Source: Hyphomonadaceae bacterium (GTDB lineage: Bacteria > Pseudomonadota > Alphaproteobacteria > Caulobacterales > Aquidulcibacteraceae). Taken from it: 33,625 nt of DNA. The DNA is taken from assembly GCA_021299265.1 (NCBI GenBank), contig JAJTGP010000090.1:1-33625 (forward strand). The letters run 5' to 3'. Shown in pieces: positions 25,588 through 33,625 of the stretch (position 1 is the stretch's first letter; each line of letters opens with the position of its first letter). A program made the translations under genes and the position numbers. The notes under the pieces are model-generated. The model did not search any database, had not been told where the DNA came from, and saw only the letters and a list, made by a program, of their open reading frames with translations.

Positions 25588-26016
25588 ATGCTGATTTCCC
25601 TAACGATGCTCTTGGCCGCGGGCCTTGGCCCCACCACCGAACCAACCCCTATGGCCAAACCGGCTGTCGTTGATCCCTATGCCGGGCGTCCCAGTGCACG
25701 GATCCTATCGTCGCGAAATGTCCGCAACTTTGTTGTGCGGCGCGAAGAAGCCAATGACCGGGTTGTCTATCTCGAAACATCGCGCAATGTCTGGTTTCGT
25801 GGCGAGATGATCTGCCGAGGGGCCGGCGACCCACGCGATGCCCATTCGCTTGAACCCGTCAGCCACTCCCTAGGCATCGACGACAATACGACTTTGGTTT
25901 TCAGAGAGTTATCGTCGCAAACCTCCGTCTGCACCTTGGTCAGTCTGGTTAGCCTAACAGAAGCAGAAGCGTTGGATCTAAAATTGATCCGCCCGCCTAA
26001 GGCGAAGAAGGGCTAA
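25588..26016 (+). CDS. Small secreted protein of unknown function
   Basis: Signal-like N-terminus MLISLTMLLAAGLG, two Cys (MICRGAG, SVCTLVS); start taken as ATG 25588 rather than 25561. Confidence 0.6.
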   Translation: MLISLTMLLAAGLGPTTEPTPMAKPAVVDPYAGRPSARILSSRNVRNFVVRREEANDRVVYLETSRNVWFRGEMICRGAGDPRDAHSLEPVSHSLGIDDNTTLVFRELSSQTSVCTLVSLVSLTEAEALDLKLIRPPKAKKG

Positions 26017-26057
26017 AGCTCTTTCACCTCAGGCCTAAGTCGGGTTATGGAAGCTGC

Positions 26058-27191
26058 ATGAAGAATCACTCTGTTAGTCTCCTGATCGCCTCCACCCTTG
26101 TCTTTGCCGCGTCCTGTGCGCCGGCAGCTAAAACGCAAGCCCCTGTAGCTGCAACGGCACAGACCATTAAGGTCACCGAAATTGCCAGCGGGCTGGGCTA
26201 TCCGTGGGGGGCAGCCATCCTGCCTGATGGCTCCATTCTGGTAACCGAGCGTGATGGTCGTTTGCGAATTATCCGCGACGGAAAATTGGTTGAAGCCCCG
26301 ATCACGGGTGTACCCGCCGTTTTGAACGATGGCCAAGGCGGCTTGTTTGATGTGGCACTGCACCCAGACTTTGCGACCAATGGCTTGGTCTATTTGTCCT
26401 TTGCCAAGGGTACGAAATCGTCCAACCACACGGCAGTTGTGCGCGGCAAGTTTGACGGCAAGGCGCTGACCAATGTCGAGCCGGTATTTGACGCCGTGCC
26501 AGAGCGTCAAACCCAAGCCCATTTCGGCGGCCGTTTGCTTTTTATGCCCGACAAAACCCTCATCGTGACGTTGGGCGATGGCTATAAATATCGCGATAAG
26601 GCGCAAGATCTGTCGAGCGATCTGGGCAAGATCGTCCGCATCACCGATACGGGCGCGCCTGCCCCCGGCAATCCGTTTGAAGGCCAAGTGGGCAAGCGGG
26701 CCGAAATCTATTCCTATGGCCATCGCAATGTGCAGGGCATCGCGCGCGACCCTGCCAGCGGCACACTTTATGCCCACGAACATGGTCCAAAGGGCGGCGA
26801 TGAGGTCAATATTATCCAACCCGGCAAGAATTACGGCTGGCCTGTAATTACTTATGGCGTTGATTATTCCGGTGCGCCGATCAGCATGGAGAATAAGCGC
26901 GACGGGATGGAGCAACCGCTCGTCTATTGGGTCCCCTCCATCGCGCCTTCCAGCATGGTTTTTTATACTGGCAGCCTGTTCCCACAGTGGAAGGGTGATC
27001 TTCTGGTGACCGCCTTAGCCGGTCAACAAATTCGCCGGGTGGACCTTGAGAATGGTGCCGTGAAGGCTCAAGAAACCTTACTGACCGAGCGGGAAGAGCG
27101 CTATCGCGCCATCATCCAAGCGCCCGACGGTAGCTTAATCGCGCTGACCGATGACCCCGAAGGCAAAGTGCTGCGCCTAACCCCGAATTGA
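26058..27191 (+). CDS. PQQ-dependent sugar dehydrogenase (glucose/sorbosone dehydrogenase-like), lipoprotein
   Basis: Lipobox-like AASC; IASGLGYPWGAAILPDGSILVTERDGRLRII, GLVYLSFAKG, YGHRNVQGIARDPASGTLYAHEHGPKGGDEVNIIQPGKNYGWPVITYG. Confidence 0.93.
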   Translation: MKNHSVSLLIASTLVFAASCAPAAKTQAPVAATAQTIKVTEIASGLGYPWGAAILPDGSILVTERDGRLRIIRDGKLVEAPITGVPAVLNDGQGGLFDVALHPDFATNGLVYLSFAKGTKSSNHTAVVRGKFDGKALTNVEPVFDAVPERQTQAHFGGRLLFMPDKTLIVTLGDGYKYRDKAQDLSSDLGKIVRITDTGAPAPGNPFEGQVGKRAEIYSYGHRNVQGIARDPASGTLYAHEHGPKGGDEVNIIQPGKNYGWPVITYGVDYSGAPISMENKRDGMEQPLVYWVPSIAPSSMVFYTGSLFPQWKGDLLVTALAGQQIRRVDLENGAVKAQETLLTEREERYRAIIQAPDGSLIALTDDPEGKVLRLTPN

Positions 27192-27193
27192 TC

Positions 27194-27985
27194 ATGAGCT
27201 CGATTGTCACCCAAGAAGTTCTGGCCTTTGCCCATGAGCTTGCCGACATCGCACGTGCGGCCATCCTGCCCTATTTCCGGGCTGAGGCCGCGATTGAGAA
27301 TAAGGCGGAGACGGGCTTTGATCCTGTCACAGCGGCCGACAAAGCCGCTGAAGAGGCGATGCGTGCCAAAATCCGCGCCGACCGCCCACGCGATAGCATT
27401 GTCGGGGAAGAGTTCGACGATCATGACGGCAGCTCTGGCTGGACTTGGGTGCTCGCCCCCATCGACGGCACGCGTGCCTTCATCGCTGGTACCGCGACCT
27501 GGGGCGTACTGATTGGTGCGCGCTATGAGGATAAGCCGCTGGTTGGCATTATGGACCAACCCTTTGCCGATGAGCGTTGGGCCGCCAATCCAGATCGCGG
27601 CTTCTGGTCACGCGGGCGGGCGCGTCAGCCCTTGATGACCCGCAAGAATGTGGCGCTTGATCAAGCACTCTTGGCCACGACGGACCCGTTCCTTTTCCAG
27701 GGTCAGCAACATGAGGCCTTTTTGGCTTTGCGCGAAGCGACCCGCCTCACCCGCTATGGTCTCGACTGCACGGCCTATGCGCTGTTGGCGCATGGTCATA
27801 TTGATCTGGTGGTCGAGCCCGGCTTGAAAGATGTGGACATTGCCGCCCTCATCCCGATTATCGAAGCTGCAGGCGGCGTGGTCACCGATTGGCAAGGTCG
27901 CCACCACCCCAAGGGCGGTGACATTATTGCGGCAGGTTGCCCCGCCCTGCATGCCAAGGCACTGGCCTTTGTGGCGGGGAAGTAA
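27194..27985 (+). CDS. hisN: Inositol monophosphatase family protein, histidinol-phosphatase-like
   Basis: FDPVTAADKAAEEAMRAKI, SIVGEEF, WVLAPIDGTRAFIAGTATWGVLIG, YGLDCTAYALLAHGHIDLVVEPGLKDVDIAALIPIIEAAGGVVTDW. Confidence 0.85.
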   Translation: MSSIVTQEVLAFAHELADIARAAILPYFRAEAAIENKAETGFDPVTAADKAAEEAMRAKIRADRPRDSIVGEEFDDHDGSSGWTWVLAPIDGTRAFIAGTATWGVLIGARYEDKPLVGIMDQPFADERWAANPDRGFWSRGRARQPLMTRKNVALDQALLATTDPFLFQGQQHEAFLALREATRLTRYGLDCTAYALLAHGHIDLVVEPGLKDVDIAALIPIIEAAGGVVTDWQGRHHPKGGDIIAAGCPALHAKALAFVAGK

Positions 27986-28000
27986 AGCTTCCCCTGCCCC

Positions 28001-29833
28001 TTAAGTTTTGACGCTATTCTGCCAGTCGACAATCACAGAATCGAGGACGTCGAGGGGCAGTGGCCCCGGTAGCAGGACTTGATCGTGGAAAGCCTTGATG
28101 TCGAATTTGTCAGCCAGCTTGGTTTTGGCATCCGTGCGCAAGCGGATCAGATTGGTCTTGCCAACCATATAGCTGCAGGCTTGGCCCGGCCAAACGCAAT
28201 AGCGCTCGACTTCCGTGACGATGCTATCACGCGTGTCGCCTGTGGCTTCCAGCATATAGTCAACGGCCTGTTCTTTGGTCCATTTCTTGGCATGCAGGCC
28301 CGTGTCCACCACGAGGCGGGCGGCCCGGAAGGCGGCGGACTGGGCATAACCCAAACGGCCCGGAATATCATTCTCATACAGACCCATCTCATCGGCCAAT
28401 TGCTCCGCATAGAGCGCCCAGCCTTCGCCGTAAGCCCCAAACCACAGCATTTTAGAACGCAAGAACGGCAGGCCTTGGGCTTCTTGGGCCAGCGAAATCT
28501 GCAGATGGTGGCCGGGTTGGGCCTCGTGATAGGTCAAAGTCGGCAAAGACCATTTCGGCCAGGCCGCCGTATCGCGCAGATTGATATAATAGGCTCCGGG
28601 GCGTGACCCGTCCGGTGCTGGCGATTGATAATAGCCGCCGGGCGCGCCAGCTTCAGTATAAGCTGGGACACGTTTTACTTCGCAATCGGCTTTGGCCAGC
28701 GTCGCAAACATCTCTGGCAGACGGCCTTTGAGGACCGCCATCTGCTTGTTCAGATCAGCCAGCAATTGCTCTTTGCCAGCATCATTATTGGGATAAAGAT
28801 ATTTGGGGTCCTTGGACAAAGCCCTCATCCGCTCGGCCACACTGCCTTGGGTCATGCCCAGCTTCTTCAAACCTTCATCCATTTGCGAGCCGAACGAGCG
28901 CACCAGATCGCGGCCCAATTCATGGATTTCGTCAGGCGACATTTTAGTCGTCGTCCAATAGCCCGTCGCAGCCTGATAATAGGCGTCACCTTGTGGCAGT
29001 TTCCATACCCCGGCATCGGCGGTCGATTTGGCCCGCAATTCTTCCATCAGGGCAATTTGGGCCTGATAGGCGGGGAAGACTTTTTCGCTCACCAATTTGG
29101 TGGCCGCTGCCCCCAATTGATCAGCAGCCAGACCGGATTCCTTGGCCTTGCGAACCAAGCCAGACACCAAGACGGTTTCAGCCACCGGGATTTTCAGAAA
29201 GCTGCGCAATTGGCCTAGGGCGCGATCAATGATGAAGTTTGGCGGGATAACGCCTTTTGCGGCATCGGCATTGACGCGCTCGACCTCATGGCCCATTTGA
29301 CCGGCAAAGCCCTCAACGCGCGAGAGCCAAGCATCCGCATCATCCTTGGTCTTCACCACATGTTGGCTGTCCAAGAAGTCTGGCATACCGACATAGCTGC
29401 CGGTCAATTGCGACAGGATGTAGGGGTTGGGTGAGCCATAGCCTGCTGTGCCATAGCCCATGGGTGCGGCGGCTGCGGCATAACGGGTGGACGATAGGAC
29501 TACCGCATGGCTGATCTTGTCAGTCGGGTTCAAGCTGTCTGGCTTGATCGCCTCAAGGTCTTTGATCCAACTTGCCACCCATTGATTGCGGGCGGCTTCT
29601 GCAGCGGCCGACATATCCGTCACCCGACCCTTATAGGGCCCACCAGCCAAAGCTTCTGGCACGGTCAAGCTGGTCGCATATTCGGGGGAATCTTTCAGCA
29701 TGGCCGTGGTGATGGAATCAATCACCGCCTTAAGGTCCGGATTGGCGGCAGCCTTATCGGCACAGCCCGACAAAAAGGCCGTGGCCCCAATCGCCCCCGT
29801 GCCCAACAGGGCACCCCGCCTCGTTAGCATCAT
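28001..29833 (-). CDS. DUF885 family protein with Tat-like signal
   Basis: MMLTRRGALLGTGAIGATAFLSGCA; TLTYHEAQPGHHLQISLAQE; WALYAEQLADEMGLYEN. Start assigned at MMLTRRG rather than the longer ORF. Confidence 0.9.
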   Translation of the reverse strand: MMLTRRGALLGTGAIGATAFLSGCADKAAANPDLKAVIDSITTAMLKDSPEYATSLTVPEALAGGPYKGRVTDMSAAAEAARNQWVASWIKDLEAIKPDSLNPTDKISHAVVLSSTRYAAAAAPMGYGTAGYGSPNPYILSQLTGSYVGMPDFLDSQHVVKTKDDADAWLSRVEGFAGQMGHEVERVNADAAKGVIPPNFIIDRALGQLRSFLKIPVAETVLVSGLVRKAKESGLAADQLGAAATKLVSEKVFPAYQAQIALMEELRAKSTADAGVWKLPQGDAYYQAATGYWTTTKMSPDEIHELGRDLVRSFGSQMDEGLKKLGMTQGSVAERMRALSKDPKYLYPNNDAGKEQLLADLNKQMAVLKGRLPEMFATLAKADCEVKRVPAYTEAGAPGGYYQSPAPDGSRPGAYYINLRDTAAWPKWSLPTLTYHEAQPGHHLQISLAQEAQGLPFLRSKMLWFGAYGEGWALYAEQLADEMGLYENDIPGRLGYAQSAAFRAARLVVDTGLHAKKWTKEQAVDYMLEATGDTRDSIVTEVERYCVWPGQACSYMVGKTNLIRLRTDAKTKLADKFDIKAFHDQVLLPGPLPLDVLDSVIVDWQNSVKT

Positions 29834-29862
29834 ATCGCTCACCCCTTTAATCAACTTCGTCC

Positions 29863-30717
29863 TCAGCCCGCTAGGACGCACTTGCCGTTCTTGATCACAA
29901 CCACGTCACGCGATTTTACCCGCGCTTCAAACGACACCACATTACCATCGCGCCACATCTGCACACTCACCGTTTCACCGGGGAAAACAGGCGAGGAGAA
30001 GCGCACATCATGGCTCAAAATCAGACTGGAGTCGTTGCCGCAATAGGCCGACAAAACAGCGCGACAGGTTAGGCCATAGGTGCACAAACCATGCAGGATT
30101 GGACGGGGAAAGCCGACCATTTTTGCAAAGTCTGGGTCGGCATGGAGGGGGTTACGATCCCCCGACAAGCGGTAGATCAAGGCTTGATCTGGGCTGGTTG
30201 CAATGTCGACTTCCATATCGGGCGCGCGATCTGGAATAGGGTGCGATTCTGGGCCACCTTCGCTGGGCCCACCAAAGCCACCATCGGCGCGGGCAAAGAT
30301 CGACGAGGTCAACGTGCAGAGTGGGCTATTGTCTTTCTTGTCGCGAATGACCGTCTCGCTGATCAGAACTGCACCTTTGCCAGCGCCTTTATCAAGACAC
30401 TCCACAAAGCGGCTATCGGCCAGAATGGTCGCAGCAACAGGCAAGGGCTTGTGCATGGTCAAGCGCTGTTCGCCATGCACGACCATCGCATAATTAATGC
30501 CGCTATCGCCAACCCGACCGGCACCCCAGGCAATCACGGTCGCCATGGTGGGAATGGTTTTTAGGCCATTTTCATAGACAAAAGGTAGCTCCCCTTTGTC
30601 CATCGGGTCCGCACCCATGCCAATGCCCAAGGCATAGAGCATGGTCTGGGTATCGCCATAGGAGAATTCTTGGTCCTTGGATGTCAGCGACATCACGTGC
30701 TCATAATTGATAGCCAT
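29863..30717 (-). CDS. MaoC-type (R)-specific enoyl-CoA hydratase, double hot-dog
   Basis: SPDQALIYRLSGDRNPLHADPDFAKMVGFPRPILHGLCTYGLTCRAVL is a hydratase-2 motif; start MAINYEHV. Confidence 0.92.
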   Translation of the reverse strand: MAINYEHVMSLTSKDQEFSYGDTQTMLYALGIGMGADPMDKGELPFVYENGLKTIPTMATVIAWGAGRVGDSGINYAMVVHGEQRLTMHKPLPVAATILADSRFVECLDKGAGKGAVLISETVIRDKKDNSPLCTLTSSIFARADGGFGGPSEGGPESHPIPDRAPDMEVDIATSPDQALIYRLSGDRNPLHADPDFAKMVGFPRPILHGLCTYGLTCRAVLSAYCGNDSSLILSHDVRFSSPVFPGETVSVQMWRDGNVVSFEARVKSRDVVVIKNGKCVLAG

Positions 30718-30837
30718 GGGTGTTCCTCCAGCTGTGCCTATATTCGCTTGGCTTTTCAGCAGTGTGACAGAATAAATCAGCTGGGCGCAAGGGGGCGCAT
30801 GTGGCCCCACTGCCTTAACTTAGCTCAGCCTTCAGGC

Positions 30838-32655
30838 TTAAGCGGTCACCACGGGATCGTGCTCTGCCACCCAGTGGCCGGGTGCTACTTCCATCAATTG
30901 CGGGCGATACTGGGGGCCATCGCCCTCAACCAATTTCGACTTCATGAACCGCAATTGCGCGCGCGGATCCATCGGCGAGGGAAGATCGCCCTCCAAGCGG
31001 ATGCGAGGTCGCGCCTTCTCCAACTCTGGGTCTGGGATCGGGGCCGCCGAGATCAGCGCTTGGGTATAGGGGTGGCGCGGATTGAGATAGATGGAATTGC
31101 GGTCTGCCGTTTCCACCACACGGCCCAGATACATCACCATGATCCGATGGCTGACTTCGCGCACCACAGCCAAGTCATGGCTGATGAACAACATGGCAAG
31201 GCCAAACTCGCGCTGAAGGTCGAGCAAAAGATCAATGATTTGCGCGCGAATGGAAACATCGAGTGCAGAGACCGCTTCGTCGCATACCACAAACTTCGGA
31301 CGCAGGATCATGGCCCGCGCAATGCCGACACGCTGGTTCTGACCACCTGAAAACTCATGCGGATAGCGATTGATCCAGTCAGGGTCGAGGCCAACCCGGT
31401 TCATCATGTCCTTGACCAAGGCGTCGCGCTCTTGCTTGCCAATACCGGGCTTATGGACTTCCAACGGCTCAGCAATCGACGCCCCGATTGTCATGCGCGG
31501 ATCAAGACTGGCCAGCGGGTCTTGGAAGACGATGGTTAAGTCCTTGCGCGAGGCGCGTAAGTTATATCGCGACGTTTCGGTCACGCCCTTACCGAGCCAA
31601 ACCACTTCGCCAGCCGTTGTTGGCACCAAGCGCAAGACGCCGCGCGCCAAGGTGGATTTGCCACAACCCGACTCCCCCACCACGCCGACAGTTTCACCAG
31701 CACGGATGACCAGATCGACCCCGTCCACCGCGCGCAAGGGCATGGACTTAGGGAATAAACCGCCGGAGACTTTAACCGGGAAATGGATTTGTAGGTTCTT
31801 GGCTTCTACCAGAATGGGATCGCTATCCTTTGGGGGATCTGCCAATGGCACGCCCTTGCGCTCAGGCCGGTCTAAGCGCGGAACCGCGGCCAACAGCTTT
31901 TGGGTATAGGCATCTTTTGGAGCCGAAAAGATTTGGTGCACGTCGCCGGTCTCAACATAGAGACCCTTATTCATCACCTGAACCTTATCGGCCAAGCGCG
32001 CCACAACGCCCATATCATGGGTGACGAGGGCAATCGCGGCACCGGTATCGCGCTTCAGCTCATCCATCAGTTCCAGCACTTGGGCTTGAACGGTCACGTC
32101 TAGCGCTGTCGTAGGCTCGTCGGCAATTAGAAGGGCTGGCTCGCACAGCATGGAAATCGCAATCATCACGCGCTGGCGCATGCCACCCGACAATTCGTGC
32201 GGATATTGGCTGAGACGACGGGCGGCTTCTGGAATGCGAACGCGTTCCAGCCAATCCACACAGCGCTTGGTAGCCGCCTCGCCTTGCATATTCATATGCA
32301 GCTTCAGCACTTCATACATTTGCTCCCCCACTTTCATGTGTGGGGTCAAAGAGGTCAGCGGGTCTTGGAAAATCATCGCCATTTGCTTGCCGCGAATGGC
32401 ATTCAACTCAGTTGGTTTTAGACCAATCAATTCCTGGCCTTTGAATTTGATCGAGCCTGTCGCCACGCCATTGGTCGCTAACAGCCCCATGGTCGCCATA
32501 AAGGTCTGGCTTTTTCCGGACCCCGATTCCCCAACCACGGCGACGCATTCACCGGGCAAAATATCCAGATCGATTCCCTTCACCGCACGCACGGAACCAT
32601 CAGGCGTCGAGAACGTCACGGAGAGGTCACGGACGGACAAAATCGGGCTGGACAT
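30838..32655 (-). CDS. ABC transporter ATP-binding protein, two NBDs (di/oligopeptide type)
   Basis: [18 protein letters not shown] and [30 protein letters not shown] and [14 protein letters not shown]; oligopeptide-type C-terminus [17 protein letters not shown]. Confidence 0.95.
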   Translation of the reverse strand: MSSPILSVRDLSVTFSTPDGSVRAVKGIDLDILPGECVAVVGESGSGKSQTFMATMGLLATNGVATGSIKFKGQELIGLKPTELNAIRGKQMAMIFQDPLTSLTPHMKVGEQMYEVLKLHMNMQGEAATKRCVDWLERVRIPEAARRLSQYPHELSGGMRQRVMIAISMLCEPALLIADEPTTALDVTVQAQVLELMDELKRDTGAAIALVTHDMGVVARLADKVQVMNKGLYVETGDVHQIFSAPKDAYTQKLLAAVPRLDRPERKGVPLADPPKDSDPILVEAKNLQIHFPVKVSGGLFPKSMPLRAVDGVDLVIRAGETVGVVGESGCGKSTLARGVLRLVPTTAGEVVWLGKGVTETSRYNLRASRKDLTIVFQDPLASLDPRMTIGASIAEPLEVHKPGIGKQERDALVKDMMNRVGLDPDWINRYPHEFSGGQNQRVGIARAMILRPKFVVCDEAVSALDVSIRAQIIDLLLDLQREFGLAMLFISHDLAVVREVSHRIMVMYLGRVVETADRNSIYLNPRHPYTQALISAAPIPDPELEKARPRIRLEGDLPSPMDPRAQLRFMKSKLVEGDGPQYRPQLMEVAPGHWVAEHDPVVTA

Positions 32656-32808
32656 AGAGGCGAGGTTCCTTGAAGAAACAATTTCGAAACTACGACTTAG
32701 CTTTGCATTTCCTTGCGGTCTATGTGTTCAAGCACATGTGACCACATTGCGGCGCACGCGCGGTGCCAATAAGGTTGCGAAAAAGTCCTCTTGCTCAGGA
32801 AACAGACA

Positions 32809-33625
32809 ATGGCCAGCCTTCCTTATTTGACCGATACCCGCTTTGACCATGGTGCTGTCAGCCAGACTGGCAAAGCGCTGCAGAGTTTGGGGGCAAGCCG
32901 CCCGCTGATTGTGACCGACCGCGGCATTGTCGCAGCGGGCCTGCTGCAAACCGTGCTGGACGCCCTTGGCGCGCCGCCTGCTGCCGTGTTTGACGAGACG
33001 CCGGGTAATCCAACAGAAGCCGCTACTTTGGCCGCCACCGCGCTCTACAAGGAAGCTGGCGCAGATTCGATCATTGCTTTAGGCGGCGGGTCGTCCATGG
33101 ATTTGGCCAAGGGCGTCGGGCTGTTGGTTAGTGGCGAAGGCCCCTTGGCGCGCTATGGTGCAGCCCAGCGCGGCTCGCGCCTGATCGGGAAAATCCCGCC
33201 GCTGATCGCGATCCCGACCACCTCTGGCACCGGCTCTGAAGTCTCGATCGGTGCGGTGATCGTGCTTGAGTCTGGCATCAAGGAACTCTTCGTCTCCAAG
33301 CATTTGATCCCAGCCATCGCCATTTGCGATCCAGACATGACTTTGGGCTTACCCGCAGGCCTCACGGCAGCGACCGGCATGGATGCGGTGACCCATTGTA
33401 TTGAGAGCATCATGTCGCCCGCCATCAATCCACCTGGTGACGCGATTGCCGCCGACGGGATCGTGCGGGCTGTGCGCGATGGCATGCTTGCGCGTGCCGT
33501 CAAAGATGGCTCTGACAAAGAAGCTCGTTGGCACATGATGATGGCCTCGACCGAAGGTGCTTTGGCCTTTGTGAAGGGCTTGGGCAGTGTTCACGCGCTT
33601 TCCCATGCCGCCGGTCGCCTCAAGA
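32809..33625 (+). CDS. Iron-containing alcohol dehydrogenase (3' truncated by window edge)
   Basis: MASLPYLTDTRFDHGAVSQTGKALQSLGASRPLIVTDRGIVAAGL...IIALGGGSSMDLAKGVGLL...IPTTSGTGSEVS; open to the window end, so absent from the ORF track. Confidence 0.92.
   Translation, partial: MASLPYLTDTRFDHGAVSQTGKALQSLGASRPLIVTDRGIVAAGLLQTVLDALGAPPAAVFDETPGNPTEAATLAATALYKEAGADSIIALGGGSSMDLAKGVGLLVSGEGPLARYGAAQRGSRLIGKIPPLIAIPTTSGTGSEVSIGAVIVLESGIKELFVSKHLIPAIAICDPDMTLGLPAGLTAATGMDAVTHCIESIMSPAINPPGDAIAADGIVRAVRDGMLARAVKDGSDKEARWHMMMASTEGALAFVKGLGSVHALSHAAGRLK

Noticed and set aside
1-33625. CRISPR array, prophage, transposon, toxin-antitoxin or defence island
   Set aside because: No regular direct repeats, integrase, transposase, phage structural or defence genes recognised; gene content is consistent with core chromosome.

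Overview
The window is a continuous chromosomal segment of an alphaproteobacterium, with gene content and order like the Caulobacterales/Hyphomonadaceae. It carries two flagellar blocks separated by housekeeping genes. Block 1 (1-10645, +): flgE (3' end), a sciP-like gene, fliF, fliG, fliH/flbE, fliN, flbD, flhA, flhF, flhG. Middle: priA, a GST-like gene, queG, mtgA, a DUF815 ATPase, then a surE-pcm-nlpD block on the minus strand and a small membrane protein. Block 2 (19855-25518, +): four tandem ~274-aa flagellins, flaG and a fifth, divergent flagellin. The right flank holds a small secreted protein, a PQQ-type sugar dehydrogenase, an IMPase-family phosphatase, a DUF885 protein, a MaoC hydratase, a two-NBD oligopeptide ABC ATPase and a truncated Fe-ADH. 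No phage, transposon, CRISPR array or defence system was seen. The most interesting signal is non-coding. Each of the four tandem flagellins has, 26-29 nt upstream of its ATG, a hairpin with the same UGAAU pentaloop on different but compensatory stems. A second 5-nt-loop hairpin lies 0-2 nt upstream and a UAGUA element lies just downstream. This looks like a structured 5'UTR cis-regulatory RNA, possibly a target of an FlbT-type post-transcriptional regulator. Other points: a promoter-like GATAAAATTG element at fixed spacing upstream of flagellins 2-4, a metal-ligand Asp to Ala change in the IMPase-family protein, loss of one zinc site in PriA, and degenerate G motifs in FlhF. All reads are by eye; no alignments, folding or database searches were run.
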